From Rhodospirillaceae bacterium (GTDB lineage Bacteria; Pseudomonadota; Alphaproteobacteria; Rhodospirillales; Magnetospirillaceae), in the NCBI GenBank assembly GCA_013349735.1, contig DUZC01000106.1, positions 1-6,498 of the forward strand: a DNA stretch of 6,498 bases. The letters run 5' to 3'. Both the position numbers and the translations under genes were made by a program. This document shows, one piece after another, positions 1 through 6,486 of the stretch. Each line of letters begins with the position of its first letter. Position 1 is the stretch's first letter. The notes beneath the pieces were generated by a model. It saw only the letters and a list, made by a program, of their open reading frames with translations. It had not been told where the DNA came from and did not search any database.

Positions 1-1609
1 AATCGGCCTGCTCAGTTTAGCCGGTTGTGCGGTTCCCCAGGAGGCCAATGAGGGGACCGCCGACAAAATACGCGACGCCGAAAAATTTCTGGCGACGGGG
101 TCGGCTCAGGCACAGGCGGTTCGCTCCGGTACTGTCCTTATGCATGACGGCATATGGGTAGGGGGGCACAGCGTCGCCGAACCCAACGGAGAGCCTTTGC
201 CACCGGCTATGGAGAAGGCCGGGGCCATCGTTTTGAACAGTTTTGGTGCGCCGATGTCACTGAAAGAAATCGTCAGTGAGGTGACCGCGCAAAGCGGGAT
301 CAAAGTCGCTTTGGAGGTTCGCACCGAGGAAGCGCGCGGCACGAATTCTACGCCCGCACAACCGGCCGGGCTTTTGCGAGGGGGTATGGCGGTGGCCTGG
401 AACGGCCCCCTATCCGGTTTACTGGACAGTGTTGCGACAAATTTTGGCGTCAATTGGGAGTATAAGGGCCAACTCATCCGCCTGTTTCAAAATGAGGTCC
501 GGACCTTCACCCTGGCGGCATTGCCCTCAAATGCCAAAGTGAAAGCCGCCGTCAATACAACGGGGGGCAGTGCGGCCCAGTCCTCCTCGGCGTCATCCTC
601 TGTCGGCACCGCGACGGCAACGAATGGTTCAATGCTGCAGGATATCACGCATGAAACCACCATCAAATTGTGGGATGACATCAAAGAGGCTGTGCAGGCG
701 ATGTTGCCAGACGGTGGAAAAGTTGTCATGTCACCTGGGACGGGGACGGTTACCGTCCTTGCGCCGCCCGAGGCGATGCGGCGGATTGCCGAATATCTGG
801 AGCAGCAAAACGAGAGAATGACCCGCCAGGTTACGGTATCGGTTACCGTTCTGCGCGTGGATACCGGGGAAAATTATGATTTGGGCCTGGATCTTGGTCT
901 GATCTTTCAACAAATGGCTGGGCATTATGCGGTTAATTTGGCCGGGCCCATGCCGGTGACCCCGACCACGGGAACACCGGCCTCCTATCTTATTCAAGCC
1001 CTGCCGGGCAAAGGCAATAATCAATTGGCAACGGGCGCGGCGACGGCCAACGCCACGCATGCGGTGGTGGATGCTCTGCAGACTTTGGGCCGGGTCACTT
1101 TGATGACAGAAACCAGCATCACCACCCTCAATGGCCAGGCCGCACCGGTTTCGGTGGCAGAACAGCGCAATTACGTGGCCTCGGCCGCAACCACTCTTGG
1201 TTCGGCTTTGGCGGCCGCTTCGCAAACCCAGCTGGTGCCGGGTAGTTTCATGACCGGCTTCAATATGCAGATTTTGCCCTGCATTCTTGATGACGGTGAT
1301 GTGCTTTTGCAATATGGCCTGAGCTTGTCTGATTTGCGGAGCCTCGATTCCTTCGAAGCGAATGGCAGCAAAATTCAGCTTCCCGACATCAATATTCGCT
1401 CCTTTCTGCAAGAGGCCATTATGGGCAATGGCGATCTGTTGGTTTTGGCAGGATATCAGTCGATTACGGAATCTACGTCAGATAGCGGCCTGCCGGGCCT
1501 AGGCGCTTCGGCCTTGGGGGGCAGCCTGCAAACCGCGCGAAATCGTGCCGTCGTTGTCATTCTAATCCGACCCCAGCTTTTGGTTCGGTCGTCCCGCGGG
1601 CGTGGCTGA
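1..1609 (+). CDS. pilN: PilN-type secretin lipoprotein, type IVb pilus outer-membrane channel (5' partial)
   Basis: This gene encodes the outer-membrane ring through which the pilus fibre exits. The frame is open to the left edge (first full codon at 2), so the true start lies upstream; the ATG at 140 is internal. The first visible residues end in a lipobox, LSLAGC, with the lipidated cysteine at codon 26-28, which marks an outer-membrane lipoprotein. About 535 residues are visible, and only the first part of the signal peptide is missing. An N0/STN-like region follows (around visible residues 66-106, with ...IVLNSFGAPMSLKEIV...). Next comes a Ser/Ala/Thr/Gly-rich linker (about 185-210), then the secretin core. 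The C-terminus has the family pattern: LLVLAGYQ, a Gly-rich segment, then RNRAVVVILIRPQLL. The stop overlaps the pilO ATG as TGATG. The gene order supports PilN over a type II secretion GspD or the unrelated type IVa PilQ secretin. Confidence 0.93.
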   Translation, partial: IGLLSLAGCAVPQEANEGTADKIRDAEKFLATGSAQAQAVRSGTVLMHDGIWVGGHSVAEPNGEPLPPAMEKAGAIVLNSFGAPMSLKEIVSEVTAQSGIKVALEVRTEEARGTNSTPAQPAGLLRGGMAVAWNGPLSGLLDSVATNFGVNWEYKGQLIRLFQNEVRTFTLAALPSNAKVKAAVNTTGGSAAQSSSASSSVGTATATNGSMLQDITHETTIKLWDDIKEAVQAMLPDGGKVVMSPGTGTVTVLAPPEAMRRIAEYLEQQNERMTRQVTVSVTVLRVDTGENYDLGLDLGLIFQQMAGHYAVNLAGPMPVTPTTGTPASYLIQALPGKGNNQLATGAATANATHAVVDALQTLGRVTLMTETSITTLNGQAAPVSVAEQRNYVASAATTLGSALAAASQTQLVPGSFMTGFNMQILPCILDDGDVLLQYGLSLSDLRSLDSFEANGSKIQLPDINIRSFLQEAIMGNGDLLVLAGYQSITESTSDSGLPGLGASALGGSLQTARNRAVVVILIRPQLLVRSSRGRG

Positions 1610-2790
1610 TGGACATTCCTGCCGGGGTGGTCCAGCTGGGCAAGCGGAGTTTTGCTGTCGGTTTGTTCTGGCAGACGGCGCCCACGGTCGCTTCGGCGCG
1701 GCGTGAAGGAAAAATAATTGCGGCCAAATCCGAATTGAATGTCGATCTGTTCTGCATTCGGAAATTTGGCTTGCCGCAATTTGGGCTTGGCCAGAAGCGC
1801 GCCGGACATCGGGCCGGCATGATTTCATTGGCTGTCGCTCTGGCCAACGAAGTTCCCTTCTCGTCCTGGATCGGTGCCTTTGCGATCGCCCGGGGATGGC
1901 TTCTGTTCGTCGTCCGGCGGGGTGCCATCATGCCGGATGGCGATCTGTTTTTTGATACAGAAGCGGCGGTTCGGAACCGTTTTGATGGGACGGTCGCAAC
2001 GGGCGAATGGGATAAGATTATTGCTCCTGCATCCTGGGGGCTTGCGCAGACGCAATTTTCAAGCCTTGGCGACCTGCTGTCCGGCGACTGCAAAGATGGT
2101 CGTTTAGCTGAGGTGTCCGGCCGCTTGCTCCGGGGACCTTGGTTGGCGGCGCCCCTTATCTTGGCTGGGCTGGCCTGGTGGATGGCGCTTAAGCCTTTCT
2201 CCGCGCAGGTTGCGCCGAAGGTACCGGAGGTGGCGGTTCTTCCGGCGCCGGCCCCACCCCCCTGGCAAAGCCAGCCCGGAAGCGCGACTCTTATTGGCGC
2301 TTGTCAGGCCGCGGTTGAGGCCGTCGGCCTTTTGCCCGGCTTTGATATTGAGCGCATTGATTGCACGATGCGAGGAATCGCCGTTGTTTATCAGCGTCGA
2401 TTTGGTGTTCTGCAGTGGCTCCCCGAAGAGTTTACGGTGATATCGCCCGATCAGGTCACGATGACCGCAAAATTGGTCGAACCTCTTTTGCCAAGAGCGT
2501 CACAAGAACAGCCATGGGCTGTCATGCCGATTCGCCGTCGCCTCTGGTCGGCGGGCCAAAGCTATCTGTTCAACACGGAGATTGCCGAACCAAAATCGGA
2601 AAGCCCGCCGCCGGTCAGTCAGGGTGCGCCGAGTTCTCCACCCTACCGCTCGATGGCGGTTTCGCTGGGGACGGCTTTGCCGCCAGCGACCTTGGCCGCG
2701 GTTTTGGAGCCGATTCCAGCCTTTGTCGTAGAGGGCGTGATTTGGCGCGAGGCGAAGTGGACTGTGAAAGGAAGGGTCTATGTCCAGTAA
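1609..2790 (+). CDS. pilO: PilO-type inner-membrane pilus accessory protein (PilO2 family)
   Basis: This is a 393-residue protein resembling the PilO accessory protein of R64-like type IVb pili, which is distinct from PilO of type IVa systems. The N-terminus (residues 10-22, GKRSFAVGLFWQ) resembles the opening of that family, and a cytoplasmic domain of about 175 residues follows. A single membrane span is visible at about 177-194 (LAAPLILAGLAWWMAL). It is followed by a Pro/Ala-rich linker (198-224), a periplasmic domain, a second Pro/Ser-rich stretch (327-346) and a short C-terminal domain ending in WTVKGRVYVQ. In this family the protein is needed for pilus formation and probably joins the ATPase/platform side to the periplasmic parts; that role is inferred. 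The start codon overlaps the pilN stop by one base and has no strong Shine-Dalgarno, so translation is probably coupled. The end overlaps pilP by 11 bases. Family assignment rests on topology, length and position more than on catalytic motifs. Confidence 0.85.
   Translation: MDIPAGVVQLGKRSFAVGLFWQTAPTVASARREGKIIAAKSELNVDLFCIRKFGLPQFGLGQKRAGHRAGMISLAVALANEVPFSSWIGAFAIARGWLLFVVRRGAIMPDGDLFFDTEAAVRNRFDGTVATGEWDKIIAPASWGLAQTQFSSLGDLLSGDCKDGRLAEVSGRLLRGPWLAAPLILAGLAWWMALKPFSAQVAPKVPEVAVLPAPAPPPWQSQPGSATLIGACQAAVEAVGLLPGFDIERIDCTMRGIAVVYQRRFGVLQWLPEEFTVISPDQVTMTAKLVEPLLPRASQEQPWAVMPIRRRLWSAGQSYLFNTEIAEPKSESPPPVSQGAPSSPPYRSMAVSLGTALPPATLAAVLEPIPAFVVEGVIWREAKWTVKGRVYVQ
2770..2776 (+). promoter_or_regulatory. 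Ribosome binding site of pilP
   Basis: GGAAGGG lies at a good distance before the ATG at 2780 and inside the last codons of pilO. It is the clearest Shine-Dalgarno among the complete genes here and fixes the pilP start, producing the 11-base overlap with pilO. Confidence 0.7.
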
Positions 2791-3277
2791 GTTGGGCAAG
2801 CAAATAGGGATCTTGGTAGGGATTTCTTTCGGGCTGTGCGGGCGGGGCGCCTGTGGCGCCGATCCGGATGGCCTTCGCGGCATGCCTGCGCCGGGATTGT
2901 TGCGGGAACTCACACAACGTCAGACCGATTTGGCAATCCTCGAACTGGATATTAAGAAAGCCGAGTTGGAAAAGCGCCTGCGTGAGGCGAAAACGTCAGG
3001 AGATCCGATGCTGTCCCCCCCTCTGGTTTTGGATCTTCCCGCTAATGCCATCAAGGATCATAAGCCGGCGATGCCGGCCTATTCCGTGCAGCGCATCCAC
3101 CGCTTGGGGCAAAGCCTCAGCGCAACCCTTTTGTCCTCCAATGGCGAGACTGTGACGGTTTTTGTGGGATCAAAGCTGGGCGACCATCTGGTGGTGGACT
3201 CAATTTCGGCAGAGGCCGTTCTGGTTCGGTTTGGCGAACAGCCGCCCGCCCGCCTGCGAACGGGCCCAGGCTGGTGA
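2780..3277 (+). CDS. pilP: PilP-type small periplasmic pilus biogenesis protein
   Basis: The 165-residue product looks exported. It has a basic start (MSSKLGKQ), a hydrophobic core at about 9-20 and a possible signal peptidase I site after ACGA (about residue 27). The two cysteines at 20 and 25 do not sit in a lipobox, so it is not a lipoprotein. A charged helix at about 39-72 (LLRELTQRQTDLAILELDIKKAELEKRL) should form a coiled coil. After a Pro-rich linker, residues 101-155 look like a small beta domain (YSVQRIHRLG...TVTVFVGSKLGDHLVVDSI). This layout of signal, coiled coil and beta domain matches PilP of R64-like pili. It is required for biogenesis, and by analogy with GspC/PilP proteins it may contact the secretin. 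Position between pilO and pilQ supports the call. Its start is set by a strong ribosome binding site inside pilO. Confidence 0.85.
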   Translation: MSSKLGKQIGILVGISFGLCGRGACGADPDGLRGMPAPGLLRELTQRQTDLAILELDIKKAELEKRLREAKTSGDPMLSPPLVLDLPANAIKDHKPAMPAYSVQRIHRLGQSLSATLLSSNGETVTVFVGSKLGDHLVVDSISAEAVLVRFGEQPPARLRTGPGW

Positions 3278-3283
3278 TCTTCC

Positions 3284-4807
3284 ATGCAAATTACCAATCT
3301 CATTGACCAACTGCTGACCCGTGAAGGCGGCCCGCTGCGCGCCAGTCCAATATTGCGCGACAAAGTGGCGATTTTCGCAGATGGACGCTGTCTCATTTCT
3401 CGGCCCAACGGTGAGGATGTGGATGTCATTTCCTTGGTCGCCTTGGCCGGGCGGTTGGGTGTTCAGCTTAAGGCGCCGGAATATGTCGATTTGGGGTCCC
3501 TGCGCAGCCTCTATGCCGACAATGACGCGGGGGAGAGCGGAGGGCCTCGCATCAGCCGCGATGACACGAGCATGCAACGCGAGGTTTTTGATCTGCTGTT
3601 TCGCGCCAGACAGGAGGGCGCGAGCGATATTCATTTATTGGTTGAGCAAGACATGGTCACGGTACAAATGCGGATCAATGGCGCTTTGATGCCGATGTCG
3701 TCCTGCGGGGCATCGGGTGGCGAACTCAAATGGCGGCCTGAACATGGGCGCCAGATCTGCATGACCGCTTATGCCATGGCGGCAGAAAGCGGAACGGCCG
3801 ACAGTAGCTACGACCCCTTCGGTTTCCAGGCCGGCCGAATCGTCGGTGGTTTACCGGAGGGTCTGCAGGCGGTGCGTCTGCAGTTCAATCCAGTCGGCTA
3901 TAGCGGTCGGCATATGGTTATGCGACTTCTCTACACCGCGCAAACCATTGGCGACTCGCTCGGCGATCTTGGTTTTTCCGAGGCGCAGGTCGCCCTGCTC
4001 AGCGAACTGGCCGACCAGCAGACCGGCATGGTGGTAATTTCCGGACCGACAGGATCCGGCAAATCAACCACCCTCGAGCGATTGATGCGGCTGATCGTTG
4101 GCAGAAACCCTGGCGAATGTGTGCTTTCAGTTGAAGACCCGCCGGAATACAAGCTTCCCGGGGTGATCCAATTGCCGGTTTCTAATCTTCGGAGTGATGA
4201 GGACCGGGATGTCGCCTATGCCGATGCGGTTGCGGCCGCGCTCCGCAGCGATCCCGACCGGATCATGATCGGTGAAGTCCGGACAAGGGCTACGGCCCAT
4301 CATGCGTTCAAGGCCGCGATGACCGGTCATCAGGTGCTGACGACACTCCATGCAAATGATGCCCTTGGGGTCGTTCCACGCTTCCGGGATATTGGCGTCG
4401 ATAGCTATAAACTGCGCGATCCCAGCTTGGTGCGGGCGGTGCTGATGCAGCGTCTGCTGAAACGACTTTGCCCGCGATGCCGTCGCGCGGTTGACCCTTG
4501 TCGCGCCGGATTGTCAAGGGATCTTGCCCGGCGTCTAACAGGCTTTTTGCAGGGTCGGCCCGTGTTTCTGCCAGGGCCGGGTTGCGGCGCTGCTTGCCGC
4601 CAGGGCTTTGTCGGCAGGACCGTTGTGGCCGAACTGATCCTGCCCGATCAGAAATTGTTGTCGCTGCTCTGTACCGGCGAGCGGCAGGCAGCTGAGAAAC
4701 ATTGGAAAGAAAGGCTTGGCGGATTATCGATGCTTGATAATGCAATTCTCAAAATAGGTGATGGCCATATTGATCCATTGCAAATAGATAATAAAATATT
4801 TATCTAA
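3284..4807 (+). CDS. pilQ: PilQ-type pilus assembly ATPase (GspE/PulE superfamily)
   Basis: This is the cytoplasmic hexameric ATPase that powers pilin insertion or extension, 507 residues long. Visible motifs in order are: ASDIHLL (113-119), the N-terminal motif of GspE-like proteins; Walker A GPTGSGKST (254-262); Asp box VLSVEDPPEY (280-289); Walker B DRIMIGEVR (325-333) with catalytic Glu331; and His box HQVLTTLHANDA (349-360). A C-terminal cysteine module follows: CPRC (396-399), then CGAAC (434-438) leading into GFVGRTVVAEL. In GspE-type enzymes such cysteines bind zinc in a CxxC...CxxC pattern; here the second pair is CxxxC. The gene starts 6 bases after the pilP stop with only a weak Shine-Dalgarno, so it is probably translated by coupling. 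Its last codons are AT-rich, unlike the body of the gene, and it ends in three successive in-frame stops. It is named for the R64 ATPase, not the type IVa PilQ secretin. Confidence 0.95.
   Translation: MQITNLIDQLLTREGGPLRASPILRDKVAIFADGRCLISRPNGEDVDVISLVALAGRLGVQLKAPEYVDLGSLRSLYADNDAGESGGPRISRDDTSMQREVFDLLFRARQEGASDIHLLVEQDMVTVQMRINGALMPMSSCGASGGELKWRPEHGRQICMTAYAMAAESGTADSSYDPFGFQAGRIVGGLPEGLQAVRLQFNPVGYSGRHMVMRLLYTAQTIGDSLGDLGFSEAQVALLSELADQQTGMVVISGPTGSGKSTTLERLMRLIVGRNPGECVLSVEDPPEYKLPGVIQLPVSNLRSDEDRDVAYADAVAAALRSDPDRIMIGEVRTRATAHHAFKAAMTGHQVLTTLHANDALGVVPRFRDIGVDSYKLRDPSLVRAVLMQRLLKRLCPRCRRAVDPCRAGLSRDLARRLTGFLQGRPVFLPGPGCGAACRQGFVGRTVVAELILPDQKLLSLLCTGERQAAEKHWKERLGGLSMLDNAILKIGDGHIDPLQIDNKIFI
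4770..4797 (+). promoter_or_regulatory. Possible internal sigma70-like promoter before pilR
   Basis: TTGATC (4770-4775) and TAAAAT (4792-4797) stand 16 bases apart inside the AT-rich 3' end of pilQ, 42 bases before the pilR start. The -10 element matches consensus at five of six bases and the -35 at four. AT-rich DNA yields such matches by chance, so this is only a candidate. The rest of the operon is packed closely enough to be read from one upstream promoter. Confidence 0.2.
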
Positions 4808-4838
4808 TAGTGACTTTTTATAATAAAAAAGTAAAAAA

Positions 4839-5906
4839 ATGAATATTCTGAATTATAAAATATTATATTCAGAGCCAAATAGGCTCTTGTTTAATTCACG
4901 GCTACGCTTCCAGCTTTATCGCAAAGTTGGGGGGCTTATTCGAACCGGGATGCCTTTGCCTCTGGCCCTTGATGCGGTTTGGCAATATGCGTCCAATACC
5001 GGTCGTCGAAATTCGGTGCTGGCGGCGGTTCTCAAGGACTGGCGGCAAAGGGTTTATGACGGTCAGGGCTGTGGCCGGTCCCTGGCCCATTGGGTTCCGT
5101 TCAGCGAATGGATCATCATCGAAGCCGGTGCCGCAAATCTTGCGGAAGCCCTGGACGACGCCGCGCGTCTGATAGATGTTTCGCGTCAGGTCGCCGCCGC
5201 CGTGATGAACGCCCTGACTTACCCCCTTTTTCTCTTGGTCCTGTTTATGGGAATCCTTTGGGTGTTCAGTGAACAGGCGCTTCCCGCTTTTGCTCAGATC
5301 AAACCGATGGCCGAATGGACGGGGATTTCGGCAGGAATGGCGGTTTTGGCCGAACTGGCCCATTGGAGCCTATTGCCAATGGCGATCGGCGCGATCCTGG
5401 GACTGGCTCTCTTTTGGTGGACATTACCGAAATGGACCGGTCGTTTACGTGGCCTGCTGGATCATTATATCCCTTGGTCGCTCTATCGCTTTTTGCGGGC
5501 TGTCAGTTTTCTGATGTCTCTTTCGGCCCTGCTGCGGTCCGGTTTGCCGATAATTGAGGCCATACGCCGTCTAAGAGTGTCGGCCGGTCCCTGGTTGGCA
5601 GAGCGTCTGGATGCCGTTCTTTATTATTTGTCGTCCGGCCATGACCTTGGAACGGCGTTGCGCTTGGCCGGCCATGGGTTTCCGGACGATCAGCTTATTG
5701 AAGACCTTGCCATCCATGCTTCGATCGGTGGTTTAGAGGAAAGTTTGGATGGGATCGTTAAAGAATGGCTGGCCCTAAAAATAGAGCATTTGAATAGATC
5801 GGCTGGTATAATAAGGGCGTTGTCAATGGTGTTTTTGGCTTTTTCTATTGCAATTATGCAGCTTAGTATCATCGGACTGCAACAACAGCTAACTTCTGGT
5901 CTTTAA
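4839..5906 (+). CDS. pilR: PilR-type inner-membrane platform protein (GspF family)
   Basis: This 355-residue polytopic protein is the inner-membrane platform on which the ATPase acts to assemble pilin subunits. It contains two T2SSF (GspF) repeats, at about 22-148 and 217-346. The first shows RKVGGLIRTGMPLPLALDAV and TYPLFLLVLFMGILWVFSEQALPAFAQI, a typical GspF end-of-repeat signature. The second has LSALLRSGLPIIEAIRRL and GGLEESLDGIV. Three membrane spans are visible, at about 127-144, 176-195 and 323-346, which is usual for the family. The length fits R64 PilR. The ATG follows a 31-base AT-rich gap with no recognisable Shine-Dalgarno. The first 20 or so codons and the last 30 or so are much more AT-rich than the body of the gene. 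The position directly after the ATPase gene supports the role. Confidence 0.93.
   Translation: MNILNYKILYSEPNRLLFNSRLRFQLYRKVGGLIRTGMPLPLALDAVWQYASNTGRRNSVLAAVLKDWRQRVYDGQGCGRSLAHWVPFSEWIIIEAGAANLAEALDDAARLIDVSRQVAAAVMNALTYPLFLLVLFMGILWVFSEQALPAFAQIKPMAEWTGISAGMAVLAELAHWSLLPMAIGAILGLALFWWTLPKWTGRLRGLLDHYIPWSLYRFLRAVSFLMSLSALLRSGLPIIEAIRRLRVSAGPWLAERLDAVLYYLSSGHDLGTALRLAGHGFPDDQLIEDLAIHASIGGLEESLDGIVKEWLALKIEHLNRSAGIIRALSMVFLAFSIAIMQLSIIGLQQQLTSGL
4847..4873 (+). repeat. Small inverted repeat at the start of pilR
   Basis: TCTGAAT (4847-4853) and ATTCAGA (4867-4873) are perfect complements separated by 13 AT-rich bases. The repeat begins just after the pilR ATG. In mRNA it would make a weak 7-bp hairpin near the initiation site. 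Function is unknown and chance is a fair explanation. Confidence 0.3.
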
Positions 5907-5910
5907 AAAA

Positions 5911-6384
5911 TTGTCAATATTATGGTATTTATCCGCATTTTTGTCTTGTGCTTTATTTTTCAATATTATGGTGACTTTGCCCATCAGCACCGATCAGGAT
6001 GCCGGCCTTGCTGAGGCAACGGCTGCTTCGATATTGGTCATGCAAAAAGCCGTCGTGGATTGGTGCCTGCGGGGCCCTTGCGATTCGGGGTCTACAGATA
6101 TTCCTGTCGCAGAATTGGTTCTGCCTGCCAGCTATGGAATTTCTTCCGGGCTCCATGCCAGGGCTGATGGGCATCGGGTCTGGACCTATGTTGAAGCGCC
6201 GGCGGTGAATATGCACCTTATCGCGGTTTGTCTTGAAAATCTGACAGCCGGTCGGTCGGCCACGGGCCTTAGTTTTGTTTATAATGGTCAAGTCACTCTT
6301 TTAACGCGCCGGCTCTTGCCCGTTCCTTTGCCGAATTCTGTGCCGGCCAATGTTGTTTTAGTGATCGAAACGGTGAAGGCGTGA
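5911..6384 (+). CDS. PilM-like membrane-anchored pilus biogenesis protein
   Basis: The 157-residue product has a hydrophobic N-terminal span at about 4-24 (LWYLSAFLSCALFFNIMVTL), then a helical stretch (AGLAEATAASILVMQKAVVDW). A compact, probably periplasmic domain follows, ending in LPNSVPANVVLVIE. This layout and the closing pattern of Leu-Pro, small residues, Pro, then a hydrophobic strand resemble PilM of R64-like pili (about 145 residues), an essential but poorly understood factor. Cys52 and Cys57 could form a disulfide. There is no prepilin leader (Gly followed by a hydrophobic span with Glu5), so it is not a pilin. The start is a TTG, 4 bases after the pilR stop, without a clear Shine-Dalgarno. 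The ATG at 5968 would remove the membrane span, so TTG is preferred. In R64 pilM lies before pilN; here the gene follows pilR. The assignment is by resemblance and no symbol is given. Confidence 0.6.
   Translation: MSILWYLSAFLSCALFFNIMVTLPISTDQDAGLAEATAASILVMQKAVVDWCLRGPCDSGSTDIPVAELVLPASYGISSGLHARADGHRVWTYVEAPAVNMHLIAVCLENLTAGRSATGLSFVYNGQVTLLTRRLLPVPLPNSVPANVVLVIETVKA
5914..5972 (+). repeat. 13-bp direct repeat TCAATATTATGGT spanning the pilM-like gene start
   Basis: The same 13 bases occur at 5914-5926 and 5960-5972, 46 bases apart. Both lie in the AT-rich 5' end of the pilM-like gene. Because 46 is not a multiple of three, the copies are read in different frames, so this is not a protein repeat. 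Each copy contains an ATG (5922 and 5968). Only the second is in frame with the gene. Confidence 0.6.
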
Positions 6385-6425
6385 CAATGATTTTCTGACG
6401 CCTATGATTTGGCGGGTTCAATTGC

Positions 6426-6455
6426 TTGACGGTAAGATGCGCCCCGATTGAAAAT
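6426..6455 (+). promoter_or_regulatory. Possible sigma70-like promoter before the edge gene
   Basis: TTGACG (6426-6431, five of six consensus -35 bases) is followed after 18 bases by GAAAAT (6450-6455, four of six -10 bases). It sits in the 87-base gap between the pilM-like gene and the ATG at 6472, the longest gap in the window. A transcript from here would have a leader of about ten bases. A dedicated promoter would make sense for a highly expressed major pilin, but the match is modest. Confidence 0.25.
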
Positions 6456-6486
6456 TCGGCACAGGACCGATATGGTGTGCCGGAAT
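6454..6486 (+). repeat. Inverted repeat enclosing the ribosome binding site and ATG of the edge gene
   Basis: ATTCGGCAC (6454-6462) pairs with GTGCCGGAAT (6477-6486) over nine base pairs with one bulged G. The 14-base loop contains AGGA (6463-6466) and the ATG (6472-6474). In RNA this would be a stem-loop presenting the initiation site. It has no T-run, so it is not an intrinsic terminator. Confidence 0.45.
6463..6466 (+). promoter_or_regulatory. Ribosome binding site of the edge gene
   Basis: AGGA sits 5 bases before the ATG at 6472. It favours that ATG over the in-frame TTG at 6448 and over the out-of-frame ATG at 6488. Confidence 0.5.

Noticed and set aside
140..142. ATG at 140 as the start of the secretin gene
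   Set aside because: The frame is open to the left edge and contains a good lipobox (cysteine at 26-28), so the real start lies upstream of the window.
744..758. Near-perfect palindrome GGACGGT-T-ACCGTCC
   Set aside because: It is inside the secretin coding sequence, has no T-run and no associated gene boundary; chance in GC-rich coding DNA is likely.
731..1411. 226-codon open frame on the minus strand inside pilN
   Set aside because: It lies wholly opposite a well-supported secretin, is rich in Arg, Gly and His as GC-rich shadow frames are, and shows no recognisable domain or start signal.
1557..2093. 178-codon minus-strand frame across the pilN/pilO junction
   Set aside because: It overlaps two supported genes, and its composition (Arg, Pro, Ser) is typical of an antisense shadow.
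2780..2860. PilP as a lipoprotein
   Set aside because: The cysteines at residues 20 and 25 follow FGL and RGA, which do not fit a lipobox.
3248..3265. Short hairpin GCCCG...CGGGC at the end of pilP
   Set aside because: The stem is only five base pairs, lies within coding sequence and has no following T-run, so it is not a terminator.
1..4807. Type II secretion operon (GspD, GspE, GspF)
   Set aside because: The secretin, ATPase and platform proteins would fit, but the intervening PilO- and PilP-like proteins and the PilM-like protein point to an R64-like type IVb pilus.
5911..6384. This gene as the prepilin pilS
   Set aside because: There is no basic leader, no Gly cleavage site and no Glu5 before the hydrophobic segment; the span starts right at the N-terminus, as in an anchor.
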